Below are positions 45,295-57,284 of a stretch of DNA of 64,000 nucleotides, piece after piece. Below the pieces are notes generated by a model, which searched no databases, was not told where the DNA came from, and worked only from the letters and a program-made list of their open reading frames with translations. The DNA comes from Ahaetulla prasina. Its lineage: Eukaryota > Chordata > Lepidosauria > Squamata > Colubridae. The stretch covers positions 104,744,554-104,808,553 of the forward strand of contig NC_080539.1 of the NCBI RefSeq assembly GCF_028640845.1. Direction: 5' to 3'. Both the position numbers and the translations under genes were made by a program. The first letter of the stretch is position 1; each line of letters opens with the position of its first letter.

Positions 45295-45693
45295 CAGGTA
45301 GTTCTTGACTTACAACCATTTATTTTGCCACTGTTCGAAGTTACAACGGCACTGAAAATGTGACTTATGACTGGTCCTCACACTTACAACTGTCTCAGAA
45401 TATTCATAGTCATGTGATAAAAAATTAGACACTTGTCAACTAGCATGTATTTACTATAGATGTAGTGTCCTCCGGTCCTCTGATCACCATTTGTAACCTT
45501 CCTAGCTGGCTCCCGGCAAACAAAGTTGATGGGAGGAGCTGAATTCTCTTAATGACCACATGATTCACTTAACAACTGTAGTGGTTCACTTAATTATGGC
45601 AAAAAATAAAATTGGGTGTGATTCACCTAACAAATACCTTACCTATCAATGGAAATTCTGTTCCCAATTGCATTAATAAGTTGATACTACCTG
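45295..45693 (+). mobile_element. mariner/Tigger-like non-autonomous element
   Basis: The ends caggtagttcttgac and atactacctg are inverted, flanked by TA on each side (45293-45294 and 45694-45695), the Tc1/mariner target duplication. The interior (acttacaacc, aagttacaacggcactgaaa, cacttaacaactg) matches a family common in snakes. No ORF. The superfamily call rests on TIR style and TA. Confidence 0.7.
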
Positions 45694-45695
45694 TA

Positions 45696-47013
45696 TTTCA
45701 ATAGCTGGTCAAAAATACACTGGTAGCCACAACATATGAACTTTAAAAATAATAGTGATATTTTTAGAAATATGTCAAAACATTTATTTAAAATCAGGAT
45801 AGAAACCTTAACATTATGAAAATAATAGATCAGATGTGTTAAAAACAATAAGTCAGGAATGATTATCTAAAGCAAAGACAAAAGTCATGTTCACTGTTAC
45901 TCTCTTAATATTTTTCTTCAGTATTTTAACTCTTGGGATTTACTTCTGGCTTTCATTGCTAACTGACATTTCTTTTAGTTTCAGACACTATGATAACCCA
46001 TTGGTTTAACATGTGTCATTGAATAAATCATACTTGGATTTGTGAAATATGATAAATGTAGTGACTCCTAATAAAAGGATAATACATTCCTATGTATTGG
46101 GGATGTGTAAAACAGCCAAGATACAACTTTACGTGAAGATTCAAGATCTGGAAATGGCAAGATGAAATTCAAAGAGATTTGCAATCTAATTTCAGTACAA
46201 TTTCAATTATGGGCTCTCAATGTAGAACATCTGAACACTTGAGGTTGCTTTTTACAGGGGAAAAAGGAGCAGGAAGATAAACTCTTTAGAAAACATTCAT
46301 TCCGCAAAGTCATACCTAATAGTCTCTGAGCTTTAATACAACACATCATGTAAACATGATGTGATGTAAACATGATGTGGTTTTTAAACATGACTTCTTT
46401 CATAACAGAGATAACAGGTATGTGGAAAGAACAAGGTAAAATATTGATAGAATATACCTGCTCTGCAGAAATGGAGGCAGAGGTTTACTTCATGTCAAAC
46501 CAAATTGTTGGAGAAGAAAGGTGTGCACTGCTGATAATGAAAAGACAGCCAAGAACAAGCATTGATGGAAGTTAAAAATGGAACTTATAGTCAACAAAAA
46601 TTGTCAGGTTTTGTGACATCCTAGATTCTTGGGAAAAGCCTGATGCATATGAAGGCTAATACCAGCTAAAGAATTGGCAGCTGTGACTTCATATTATTCT
46701 GAACAGATAGTAACAATAATAACAACAGCTTGCAATAATCACCCCATTTTCTCTGTCAAATACAACTTGGTCTTTGGTACTTTGATTTTTATTGTATTAT
46801 ATAATGTATTTAAATTTCCCGCAGATCATTTGGGCACTTAACATGGCATAACCTGCAGATACAGTAGTTCAGAGCACTTCTGGAATACCTTGAAACATTT
46901 ACTGTTACCCCTGAAAACTGCCAAGCCAGGTGCCCCTCGGCTGCCGTGGACTGGAGGAGGAAGAGAACATCCTATTCCTAAATTATTAAACTTCACACTT
47001 TCAGAGTTGTTAA

Positions 47014-47014
<1 letters not shown>
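45696..47014. other. no recognisable feature
   Basis: A small repeated catgtaaacatgatgtg unit at 46343-46380 is the only structure seen. Confidence 0.5.

Positions 47015-47045
<31 letters not shown>
47015..47045. repeat. (AC)n microsatellite
   Basis: About 15 AC units. Confidence 0.95.
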
Positions 47046-47047
<2 letters not shown>

Positions 47048-47750
47048 GATTGATAGAGGGATGCAGTGTGTCACCATGAGCTTTCCTGTACCCAAGGTAT
47101 TATGAACAATTTGATAGAAAATAAGAGTCTTGCTACTTTGATTAATTGCATCGTTATAGAGATTTATCATCAGTGTGGATCCAGACTAAGCACAGCTAAA
47201 TTTGGACCCAATACCTTTCAACCAGGTTATAGGAGGAAAATTGCTTGCCATTATGAACATCAGCACCCAGTAAACAGAAAAGCTTATTCAAAGGAGAAGG
47301 CTTCTTAAAATCAGTGGGAATTTTAATCACACAAATCATATTGATTTTATTAGATTCACATTAAGCATAATTGAATCCAATCCATTATCTGTAATCTTGG
47401 TGAGGGGGATTATTCTGTATTTTTATGTTAGCAGCATAAATCAATAGACACTGAGTGGTATAATTCACCTGAAACTCATTATGATTGGAATTGAGTGTGG
47501 TTAATGGAAAGAAAATGAGAAATACTTTCATTGGAAAATTGTGTGCCAAACAAGTTCAGGAAACAGATCCCTGACCTTTCTTTCAGCATGACAAATAGCT
47601 TTTGCATCATGAAGTGGACACCCAGCTAGGATGGCTCAGTGTTCTTAGATGTGTTTCATTTCCATCATGATGGCCAGATAATTTCTTTCTCAGTAAAAAG
47701 ATAGAAAGATTTGAAGTTCAGCCCCACCCACCCACAAAAAAACCCAGTCT
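47046..47750. other. no recognisable feature
   Basis: Nothing recognised. Confidence 0.5.
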
Positions 47751-47963
47751 TGATACAATAACAATAGTACTTAGATTTAAATACTGCTCCATAGTGCTTT
47801 ACAGCACTCTCTGAGTGCTTTACAAATGTTAGCATATTGCTCCCAACAATCTGAATACTCATTTTACCAGTCTCAGAAGAATGGAAGGCTGAGTCAACAT
47901 TGAGCTGGTCAGGATCAAACTCCTGGCTGTGGGCAGAGTTAGTTTGCAATATTGCTTTCTAAT
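47751..47963 (-). repeat. tRNA-derived SINE, antisense, head cut by a hAT element
   Basis: Reads, reversed, as ttagaaagcaatattgcaaa, the B-box region, gtaaaatgagtattcagatt and gtgctgtaaagcactatgg, ending aagtactattgttattg. The first bases of the head are missing exactly where the hAT-like element starts at 47964. Confidence 0.75.
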
Positions 47964-48253
47964 CAGGGATTCTGACAGGTTCTGGAGAACCAGTAGCGGA
48001 AATTTTGAACTGTTTGGAGAACCAGCAAATACCACCACTGGCTGGCCCCAGAGTGGGGTGGGAGTGGAGATTTTGCAATATCCTTCCCCCAGGAGTGGGG
48101 AGGGAATGGGGATTTTGTAGTATCCTTCCCCTGTATGTTGTGGAAATGGGGATTTTTCAGTATCCTTCCCCTGCCATGCCCATCAAGCCACACCATGCCC
48201 ATCAAGCCACGCCCACAGAACCGGTAGTAAAAAAAAATGGATTTTTACTACTG
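47964..48253 (-). mobile_element. non-autonomous hAT-like element, family A
   Basis: Has the family-A body: ggttctggagaaccagtagc, then cccagagtggggtgggagtg, three internal gattttgca/gtatccttccc units and accggtagtaaaaa. The left end has lost part of the cagnggtg terminus, the right end is ctactg, and no clean TSD is visible. Confidence 0.7.
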
Positions 48254-48485
48254 CTTTGAACCCTTACATCACTATGGCTCTAATTAACTAAACCTAATCA
48301 ATCCAGGCATTCTCCAGCTGTGGATGATTTATTTGGTTTTAGTTTTGTTGCTTTCTATTTCAATTCAAAATAATTCCTGCATTGTTTTCAGCGCACAAAA
48401 TAAGTGCTTTATTCTCTTTCTTTCTCTTTTTTTGATAAAGTTTTCAGCAATTGCCTGCCTTTCTTTGCAGTGCAGCACTATATAC

Positions 48486-48599
48486 TTGTATTTTTCAATC
48501 TTGGCAACTTTAAAATGTGTGGACTTCAACTCCTAGTGTTTCCCAGCTATGAGGGCTGAAGTCGCACATCTTAAAAGTTGTCAAGGTTGAAAAACATTG
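48486..48599 (+). mobile_element. palindromic MITE related to family D
   Basis: The left arm tttttcaatcttggcaactt and ggacttcaactcc pair with the right arm agttgtcaaggttgaaaaac and gaagtcgcacatc. The arms are about 45-50 bp with several mismatches. TSD unclear. Confidence 0.6.
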
Positions 48600-48607
48600 A
48601 TGTATAT

Positions 48608-49887
48608 CGGAATAGTCACTCACTGGATTTTCTGGGATTTACTTCAGTCAAATGGTTAGAGCTTGAGTTTGTGTAACTTTTTCTGTGTAGAATCATGTTT
48701 GAACATATTTTACATAGACAAGTATAAATTTAGAATTGCACTTTAATATAAGTGGAGAAAAAACAGCTGAAAAACAATAAACTAACCGAACTCTCCCTGT
48801 GCACATAAAAAAAAACAAACCAGATGGAACTTTGTTGTGGCTGCCATGTTGAATTTTTACCATGACATACAAACAGCCATGTCTGGAATGGAGAGCACAA
48901 AAGAATGAATAAATTGGCTTAAGCCTGATTTGTATTTCAAATTCTTTAGCTTTAATTCAGTGACTCTTCTTAGCTAGGTTACTAGCCATATTTTTGTTCT
49001 AACATGTTTGGTGATTTCCCACCCACCTTCTCACTCCCACTCTTTTATAAATCCAAACTTCAGAAATCTTTGTGCCTGATGTTTTCAGGAAGGCAAACTG
49101 GTACAGTGGTAATGTGGAGTCCTGGAAGGTTTGAAACAAATCTCACAAATTAAGGGAGATTTCACTTAGAAACATAATCAGAGATTGAGTGTCCCCCCCT
49201 TCCCCCCTAAAATAAGTAAAAGCAGTTTGCTTATATTTGACTCAAGCAACTGGGAACTGGCCAACTTGCACATGCAGTAACTTTTCCCATCACCCTCCAG
49301 GAAGAAGGAGAAATATTTTTTTTAAAGAACTGGTTAGGCAAAAAGACTGCAGGGCTGTTTACAGCCTCCCAGTATTGCAGATGGTATACACCATCTGTGT
49401 GTTGTGATTGTGAATCGCCATCTGTGATTGTGGAAAGATTTTTTTAGGCCCATAATATATGTGGAATGTAACAAGGCATTCTACAATCTTATACTTCATT
49501 AAGGCAGTTGGTTGCATACAATTGCAAAATCACATTTCGGAAAAGAGAAACATAGTCCTATGGACATATTCCTGAAAATAAACACCTGTGTGATGTTGTA
49601 ATTGAAAAGGTATGGTGCCAATCTCCCGCCCTCCCTCGCGCTGTAATAGTGATCACAGCTGTAGATGTGGGAGGTAATTTGGAACAAGTTCTGAGGTTCC
49701 CTCTAATAGTAGAGAGTTCCAGCTCCTCTCATCTGATAAGGAACTCTTCCGTCAGGTACCAATTAAGGAAGAATGCTTATCCAATAAAATCAGACATAAC
49801 AGAATTGTGATTTGAGTAGAGAGTGGCCCACCCTGGTTATTCATAGTGATTAAGAACATCTTTCCTGCATGACCTACAACTTATCAT
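48608..49887. other. no recognisable feature
   Basis: About 1.3 kb without recognised repeat or exon. Confidence 0.5.
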
Positions 49888-49899
49888 AGGAAGGTTGTG

Positions 49900-50641
49900 A
49901 GGAAAAGAAGTGTCAGAGTACTATAACATATGGGGGAAATTTTATCAATGGATAGAAAGTGAGTATAGATAATAAATATGGTAAAAATAAGAATTTTGGG
50001 AAGAATATATTGTATTAAGTTAAAATTAAATGAAAGAGGAAAAATAAATGTATGTATTAAGAAATGATGAAAAATGTACCCAGATGATGCACGGATTGAT
50101 CAATAATGTACAGGAATGATAAAAGAGATGTAATTATAAAGCAAGAAATAATTTGAAATGAAGATGTATGTAAATAGAAATCAGGGCTTCTTGAATACCA
50201 TCGTAGATGGTAACTGAAAATGGAAACAACAAGGGAGTGGAAAAGGAGAGAGGAGTAGAGAGAGGGAAGGAGGGGAGTAGGGAGAGAGAAGGAAAGAAGA
50301 GAGGGAAAAGGAGAGGAAGAAGGAAGGGGAAAGAAGAGTAGGAGAGAGGGTTAGAAAGGGAGGAAGAAGAGAAGAGTGGGGAAAGAGGAGAAGAAGTAGA
50401 AAAGGGAATGACAGGAGGAATGAGGAAAGTAGAAAGAGATAGAAGAAGGAAGAGAAGGGAAGAGAAAAAGGAAAGGTTGTGCTAAAACAAAGGAGAGGAA
50501 TTGGTAAAAGAGCAGGCCCAAACAATTAACAAATGAACATTAAAAGGTAAGATGAATGACTAATGATTAATGATGGATAAAAGACTGTACATTTAAATAT
50601 GTTGATGAAAAATAAAAATAAAAAACTTTTTTTTTAAAAAA
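49900..50641 (+). mobile_element. 5'-truncated L1 LINE
   Basis: Insert between exact 12-bp TSDs aggaaggttgtg (49888-49899 and 50642-50653). It starts in the ORF2 end (ctataacatatgggggaaat encodes the YNIWGKFYQWI-type L1 tail). It holds a long purine tract (50218-50480) in the 3' UTR and ends in a T/A-rich tail. Minus-strand open frames over the purine tract are artefacts. Confidence 0.85.
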
Positions 50642-50653
50642 AGGAAGGTTGTG

Positions 50654-51904
50654 GGGCATCCAGCGATTGATTTGATGACAATTCTACAGTATAGCCTTCA
50701 AATTAAAGGCTCCAGGATTTTTAATGAATACCTGGGAGTCTAGTGTGGAATACGCTTGTCTCACTCCACATTCATGCAGATCAATATGTACCGTGTGAAC
50801 ATAGTTCCTGTCATTACCCACAACTGCTATTCTAGTAAGATCCATTTCAATTGATTCATAGACAATTCAGATCGATACGGCCCCCTATCCCCCCCCCATC
50901 TTCTTCACCAAAACCCCACATTTTTCTTGTCTCTCTCTGAGTTACTTTTACAGACGTTACATTTGGCATCACATGGTGAGCACGGCCCCAGTGTGCTTGA
51001 ATAAATGGCACATTAAAACAGAGACTGAAGGTCAGAGCTTCAAACTGCACACAGAAGAGTTTTGAAAATTCAGGAAAATGAGCTACAGATATTTTTCAGA
51101 GTAGAATTCCAATAACTGTTTGACCTTCACTTCCTTGCTTCTGTAGGGGATGATGGGCTCCCTGAGATTAAGGGAGCAAAAATGGATAAAAAATGACTCC
51201 GAGTATCAGTGCTCAGGAAGCAAATGACATGTTAAATTGCTGTGCAGATTGAATGCATCATTCAGAGATTTCCTGCTGTGGGGATGTGCCAGTACAGCCA
51301 TGTTGTCTTTTTTGGCAATTGGAGGCTTTGGGGCCTGTTGTCTCCAGCAGTCTCTCTTTCGCTTCCTGTCATAGGAAAGCCTGTTTCCTGAAAGCAGAAT
51401 TTCTGATTATTGTCTGTACTATTTTAGTCCAATGGGTTGCTTCTCGGCATTTTATAATGATTTGTAGTATGTGCTGCTAATTTTTAACAATTCTATGACA
51501 TGTGACTTTTAGGGGGAAAAATCTGAAAAAGAACATAGATAATATGGATACTTTTGCATATGATTCTGGATGCACAATCTCAACAGAGTTGTTCTGCTCT
51601 TTGAATGCAGATGTTACCTATGAATATCTTGGAACAACAGGTATTAGATATAAAATTATAAACCGGAAGAACTAGGAGGAATCTCAGATATCATCTAGTT
51701 CAAATCTGTGGCCAATGGAGGAAATTCTTTTAAGGTTTAGCAGTAATTTAGAAATGACTAATAAGAACAAAATCCACTCCCACTTAATGAGCAGCCAATT
51801 ACTGTATCAAGGCTTTCACGTTTTCATTTTTTGTATTTTTTTAATCTTGTGGAGGAAGCCTTATCTTCTGGAACAATACAAATGTATTTATTAGGGTTTT
51901 TTGT
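50654..51904. other. no recognisable feature
   Basis: Contains C9 near 50889 and nothing else recognised. Confidence 0.5.
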
Positions 51905-52040
51905 GACATTTCCTTATCTTGAAGAAGCTTCTTCTTGGATGAGAAGCAAAATGTCTTCAAGGAAAAACAAAGTCCAGTTACCATTTGAAAAAGCACCTTT
52001 GGGACAATTATGACCTGGATGACTGACAATCTCCCTAGAT
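51905..52040 (+). repeat. Penelope-like terminal fragment
   Basis: gaagaagcttcttcttggat, then gagaagcaaaatgtcttcaa and aaagcacctttgggacaatt, is the forward form of the motif at 8315-8430. It is interrupted or ended by the hAT element at 52041. Confidence 0.5.
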
Positions 52041-52507
52041 CAGTGGTTCTCAACCTTTATAGTGCTGCGCCCCCTTTAATATAATTCCCCATGATGTGGC
52101 GACCCCTTTAATACAATTCCCCATGATGTGGCAACCCCAACCATAAAATTATTTTCGTTTTGAATTTATTGCACCTGAAGCCGTATTGACTAGCGATCTG
52201 AGGCATTAAAACGGAGACTCCTCCCCTATTAAGTTTATCGCGCCTGAAGCCAGATTGGGAGTGATTGCAGCTAGCTTGAGAGGGAGACATCAGAGCAAAG
52301 ATTTCTCTCTTTTTTAATTGATCACGCCTGAAGCCGAATTCGGCTAGCGATTTGAAGAGCCTGCAGCTGGCTTGTCAAGTCAACCATTGGAGCGCGATTC
52401 TTCAACTCACAAGTATACTTCCCATATTTCCGATGGTCTTAGGCGACCCCTGGCAAATCGTCATTCGACCCCCAACGGGGTCCCGACCCACAGGTTGAGA
52501 ACCGCTG
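52041..52507 (+). mobile_element. hAT-like non-autonomous element (family G)
   Basis: Ends cagtggttctcaacct and aggttgagaaccgctg are 15/16 inverted. An exact 8-bp TSD, ccctagat, lies at 52033-52040 and 52508-52515. The interior has repeated blocks of cgcctgaagcc (three copies, about 52171-52337) and cccttta-atac direct repeats near the left end. No transposase ORF. Confidence 0.95.
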
Positions 52508-52515
52508 CCCTAGAT

Positions 52516-52829
52516 GGTCAGTGTGGTACTGCTTCTGAATTTGTCTTCCTGATTTAACATAGTATTTGTTTCACATTGTTTGCTAAAAGGCAATTCCATG
52601 ATAGCTACATAAAACCTAAATATCCATAGATAATATATATTTTAATAACTTGAGACAGGCAGTTTTCTTCCTTATGTCTAAAATTCCAGGGATATGGGCA
52701 TACAGTAATCCAATCCAGGAAGGTAGATTTTACATTAGCAACTCCAAAGCGATAACAAATGTACATTTTCTTTAGCAATAACCCCCATCTTACTTCCAAC
52801 AAGCTATCAGGATAGGTATATATCATCTG
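52516..52829. other. no recognisable feature
   Basis: About 310 bp, nothing recognised. Confidence 0.5.
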
Positions 52830-53496
52830 GACTATTGCAATGCTCTCTTCATGGGGCTCCCCTTGAAGAGCACCCGGAGACTTCAGCTAGTCCAGAATGC
52901 GGCTGCGCGGGTTATTGAGGGAGCAGTTCGGAGCTCCCATGTAACACCTATCCTGCACAGACTGCACTGGCTACCTGTTGTTTTCCGGGTGCGCTTCAAG
53001 GTATTGGTTACCACCTTTAAAGCACTCCATGGCTTAGGACCGGGTTACTTACGGGACCGTCTACTGCCGGCTTCTATCTCCCAGCGTCCAGTGCGTTCCC
53101 ACAGAGAGGGACTCCTCAGGGTGCCGTCAGCCAAACAGTGTCGACTGGCGGCCCCCAGGGGGAGGGCCTTCTCTGTGGGGGCTCCTACCCTGTGGAATGA
53201 GCTTCCCCTCGGGCTTCGACAACTACCTGACCTTAGGACCTTTCGCCGCGAACTTAAAATCTATTTATTTCGTATGGCTGGATTGGCCTGATTTTAAATT
53301 CTAAATTTTAAATTTTAATGGAATTTTGATGGGTTTTAAATTTTTGTAATTTTATGGGGTGTAAGGTTATTTTAAATTATTGGCAAATTTGAATCAGTTT
53401 TTTTAAGGGTTGTTTTAATTATGATGTATTTCTGTCTGTATTTTATTTGCCTGTTCACCGCCCTGAGTCGGGAGAAGGGCGATATACAAATTAAAA

Positions 53497-53577
<81 letters not shown>
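52830..53577 (+). repeat. L2-like LINE, ORF2 C-terminus and 3' UTR with (ATT)n tail
   Basis: The plus strand encodes LDYCNALFMGLP, then LQLVQNAAARVIEGA, LHRLHWLPVVFRVRFKVL, LGPGYLRDRLLP and WNELPLGLRQLPDLRTFRRE, without a stop from about 52836 to 53288. This is the last ~150 residues of an L2/CR1-group reverse transcriptase. The 3' UTR ends with caccgccctgagtcgggaga and gggcgatatacaaatt and then an (ATT)n run (53498-53577). It is better preserved than the antisense copy at 36346-36925, so it is younger. Confidence 0.9.
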
Positions 53578-53581
<4 letters not shown>

Positions 53582-53611
53582 GATGTACGTTAATAATTTG
53601 TGAATGCATGT

Positions 53612-53879
53612 CAGTGGTGGGTTTCATTTTTTTTTTACTACCTGTTCTGTGGGTGTGGCTTGGTGGGCATGGCATGGCTTGGTGTGCGTGGTTTGGTAGG
53701 CGTGACAGGGGAAGGATACTGCAAAATCCCCATTTCCTCCTGATCAGCTGGGACCTGGGAGGCAGAGAATAGATGGGGGAGGGGCCAGTCAGAATTTTTA
53801 TTACCAGTTCTCCGAACTACTCAAAATTTCCACTACCAGTTCTCTAGAACTGGTCAGAACCTGCTGAAACCCACCTCTG
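53612..53879 (+). mobile_element. non-autonomous hAT-like element, family A
   Basis: Ends cagtggtgggtttc and gaaacccacctctg, a 14-bp near-perfect inverted pair. The flanks are atgcatgt (53604-53611) and atgcatat (53880-53887), 7/8. It inserted 35 bp after the L2-like tail. Confidence 0.9.
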
Positions 53880-53887
53880 ATGCATAT

Positions 53888-54529
53888 GATAACCTCCTAA
53901 TTTGCCTCTATTTAGATCTGGCTTCTATTCTCTGTTACAGTATCTGTTATCTCTCTGTTAATGATATGGCCCTGACTGGCTGTATTACTTGTAAGATAAT
54001 GTGCAAAGGTACAGTAGAGCAGACGTGAGTGAAATCAAGCACCAGTGCAAATCAGCAGGATTAATATGTAGCCATCTATAGAACCTGCTGTTGCCCAACA
54101 AGTTCCTAATAGCAAACCAGGTCACTAATTCATCTTTAGTGTTACCAGCCTTTCAATGGTGGTAACCTTCAAGAGGTTCAGTGAACAGCTTCTCTAATCT
54201 TGCTTGCTGTAACCGATGGCGATATCAGAGGCCTGTGGAGTAAAGGTCCAGTATCCCAGAAAGAGCAGAGTGACCCCAGGCACAGTAGACTTGGTTTATT
54301 ACAACTTAAAAGTTATAAAGTAAAATATAAGCAAAGAAAATATGCCTTTGAGACAAAGGGGAGGTTTAAAGTTTAGCAGCTGGCTAAAAATTAAAAAGAA
54401 AAAAGAAAAAGGTCCACGTGTCATGTTCTCAAATCAGATGGAACTACTTAAAACAAAGTGAAGTTAAAAACTCCCTGGAATTGAAATTCAGTTCTGATGA
54501 CTATAGAAGTAGGTCGCTATTGACTTTAT
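53888..54529. other. no recognisable feature
   Basis: Nothing recognised. Confidence 0.5.
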
Positions 54530-54544
54530 GGGAAATATTTATTC

Positions 54545-55056
54545 TTTTTTTTTTTATTGAAAAAGTTTTAACAAACAAAAACATTTTTCACCCTTTACCC
54601 CCCCTCCCCCTCGCAAAACCCCCCTTCCCCCCTCCCTTCATCACCCACCCACCCCCAGCTTCCCGGGTCAATCACAAGGTATTGTTATACATAAACCAAA
54701 CATAGAATAAAATTTTCCCTTCTAATCCAATTAACCTCATCCAAATCTTTTCATTTCCTAACCCCCCCATTATATAAAATAATACATCCTAATTATTCAA
54801 AGGCAATCTGATATCTCTTAATCTGATATCTATTTTGTAAATAATCAATCCATTTTTTTTCCATTCAGTTAAATATTTTTCCTGCGTATTGTCTTTCAAA
54901 AAGGCTGAGATTTTAGCCATCTCAGCCAAGTTACTAACTTTCAACATCCATTCTTCTATTGTAGGTAACTCTTTTTTCTTCCAATATTGTCCAATCAAAA
55001 GCCTTGCTGCTGTTATTAAGTTCAAAATCAATTTAATCTCAGTCACTGTACAATCC
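54545..55056 (-). mobile_element. 5'-truncated L1 LINE, antisense
   Basis: A 512-bp insert bracketed by an exact 15-bp TSD, gggaaatatttattc (54530-54544 and 55057-55071). T-run at 54545-54557 (the poly(A) tail), a C-rich 3' UTR (54590-54665), and minus-strand ORF2 residues (TEIKLILNLITAARLLIGQ, LPTIEEWMLKVSNLAEMAK) open to the truncation point. A clean, recent-looking copy. Confidence 0.9.
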
Positions 55057-55078
55057 GGGAAATATTTATTCATTTAGA

Positions 55079-55575
55079 AACTCCTGCCTTGAGCAGGAGG
55101 TTGGACTAAGACAGTGATGGTGAACCTTTTCAGTACCAAGTGCCCAAACCAAAATGCGCATGGATCTGTGTGCATGTGCGCAAGCTGGAGCACTGAAAAC
55201 GCGAAGACCAGCTGGCTGGCGCATGCATGCCTGGTTTTGGCTGTTTTTCAGGTCGTTTTCAGGCCGGTTTTTTCGGGCCTTTTATTGCCCCAAAACAGTC
55301 TGAAAATGGTCCAAAAAACAGCCAGAAAACGGCCCAGAAAATGGTCTGAAAATGGCCCCAAAATGGCCTGTTTTCTGCCTGTTTTTCTGGCAGTTTTCCA
55401 GTGCTCCAGTGCGCATGAAGACCAGCTGGCATGCTGGAAACCAGAAGAGCAGTTGGTGACAGCATGCGTGCCCACAGAGAGGGCTCGGCGTGCCACCTCT
55501 GGCACGCATGCCATAGGTTTGCCATCACGGGACTAAGATTCTGGGGTCCTTTCCAAACCAATGATCCTATGTTCT
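55079..55575 (+). repeat. CR1 3' end fragment, split by a hAT-like element
   Basis: 55079-55111 (ctcctgccttgagcaggagg, ttggactaag) and 55531-55575 (attctggggtcctttccaaa, ccaatgatcctatg) are the two halves of a CR1 3' UTR, rejoined when the element at 55112-55530 is removed. Confidence 0.7.
55112..55530 (+). mobile_element. hAT-like non-autonomous element, family C
   Basis: Starts cagtgatggtgaacct and ends aggtttgccatcacgg. An exact 8-bp TSD, gactaaga, lies at 55104-55111 and 55531-55538. The interior carries short repeats of a ggccnnaaaatgg/gtttttc type (55240-55400). The overlapping open frames on both strands come from these repeats. Confidence 0.9.
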
Positions 55576-56199
55576 GTGTTTCCCAGTCTTGCCTAGAATG
55601 CTAAGATGCCTTCACAATCTTTCATCCAATATCGGACAAAGTCCATTAGATGCTGCCACCTCTGCAAACAGGTATCTGCCTGTAAAAAAATGTTTTTGTG
55701 CTGGAAGAGAAAGTTCTTTGAAAATGTATATGAAGTTCTTATTCTAATGTGCTTCCATGCAGGCTATACACTTATCAAAGATTTGATATTTTTATAACAC
55801 CCACGCATACACAGAGCTCTTACTGTAAAATGTGTCTTCTACTGCTGAGATGTAGAGGACTTTTTGGAAAAAAAACACCAAATAAATAACCTGCTAGAGT
55901 TTTTGTAAATTGGAATCAGAACACATGGATTCCTGGGCTTGATGATCCCTTTTGCTACAATTCCCTTTTGCTACAAATAAGCTTCCACTTGTCTTCTCCT
56001 GAACAGCAGTAGGTATCTTTAATTAAGCCACTGTAAAAGCTACTCTGCCTTACAATAAATGTCAGATTCAGAATATATGAAAAAAAATGGATCAGGAATG
56101 TCATCATTATGGAAAAAAATGAATCCAAGTCATATCATGACATTTAAGTCAGTCTTAAAAGTATTATTGAGTTTGGCTACAAATACCTGCTAGGTTTAC
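55576..56199. other. no recognisable feature
   Basis: Nothing recognised. Confidence 0.5.
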
Positions 56200-56207
56200 A
56201 TAAAATG

Positions 56208-56491
56208 CAGTGGTGAAATCCAATTTTTTTTTACTACCAGTTCTGTGGGCGTGGCTTGGTGGGTGTGGTGTGGCTAGGTGGGCGTGGCAGGGGAAGGATA
56301 CTGCAAAATCCTCATACCCTCCTCATTCCTGTGGGAAGGAGATTGCAAAATCTCCATTCCCATCCCACTCTGCGAGGTGGTATTTGCCAGTGGTATTTGC
56401 CAGAGTTGGTATTTGCCAGTTCTCTGAACTACGCAAAATTTCCACTACCTGTTCTCCACAACCTGTCAGAACCTGCTGGATTTCACCCCTG
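56208..56491 (+). mobile_element. non-autonomous hAT-like element, family A
   Basis: Ends cagtggtgaaatcc and ggatttcacccctg, 13/14 inverted. An exact 8-bp TSD, ataaaatg, lies at 56200-56207 and 56492-56499. Contains a local triplication of ggtatttgccag at 56377-56419. Confidence 0.95.
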
Positions 56492-56499
56492 ATAAAATG

Positions 56500-56744
56500 C
56501 CAAGCCACATTTTTCTTAACTATGGTTTGCTGAAATCAATAGTGATTTCATAAAATTTACTAAGCTAAATATCATGGTAGCTTGACTTCCTTTTTTCATT
56601 AAAACATTTATTTATTTATTTAAATAGAAAAGAATACATAATAAAAAAAATCAGAAAAACAATGAAAAACTATAAAAAACATAAATACCCATGTTAACAG
56701 AAACAGCAACAAAGCAGAGAAAGGGGGAATCTATCAATATCAAT
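56500..56744. other. A-rich spacer
   Basis: A tttatttatttattt run at 56608-56622 and A-rich DNA to 56680 could be an antisense LINE tail, but no family motif follows. Confidence 0.35.
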
Positions 56745-57188
56745 CCGTGATGGTGAACCTATGGCACGCCAGCCATCACCCGTTGGTCTTCTGGGTTCTG
56801 GCGTGCACATGTGCGCCGGCTAGGCAATTTTTGCGCATGCAGGAGCGCCGGAAACTGGAAGAGCAGCTCCCTGGTGCGCATGTGTGCACCGGGAAGCTGA
56901 GCTTCTGGTTTCCCGCATGCGCATGCATGCTGGCCAGCTAGTCTTTGCATGCGCATGTGGGCCAGAAACTGGAAGACCAGGTAACCGGTACGCATGTACA
57001 TGCCAAAAATGGGTAGCTCAGCTTCCTGGCATACATGTGCTCACAGGGAACTGCTGTTCACGTTTCTGGTGCTCCTGCTCATGCGCACCGGGGAGCTCTG
57101 CTCTTCCGATTCCTGCACTCCCCCCCCCCCGTGTGTGCACGCCCGCTCTTGTTTTGGCACTCAGTGCCAAAAAGGTTTACCAGCACTG
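56745..57188 (+). mobile_element. hAT-like non-autonomous element, family C
   Basis: Starts ccgtgatggtgaacct (mutated cagtgatgg) and ends ggtttaccagcactg. The flanks atatcaat and atatagat match 6/8. GC-rich interior with many gcatgcgca motifs and C10 near 57121. Confidence 0.75.
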
Positions 57189-57284
57189 ATATAGATCATG
57201 TATTAATAAAATATCACACAAACACCTTCTGGTGAAGTTTCATAGTGAACCAAACATCTCCAAGGTAGTGAAGGTACCTTACAC

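Noticed and set aside
47956..48260. 8-bp TSD for the family-A element at 47964-48253
   Set aside because: The flanks (tttctaat and ctttgaac) do not match convincingly, and the left terminus is partly deleted.
50181..50525. 114-residue Leu/Ser/Phe-rich frame resembling a membrane protein
   Set aside because: It is the complement of the L1 3' UTR polypurine tract; the composition follows from pyrimidine bias.
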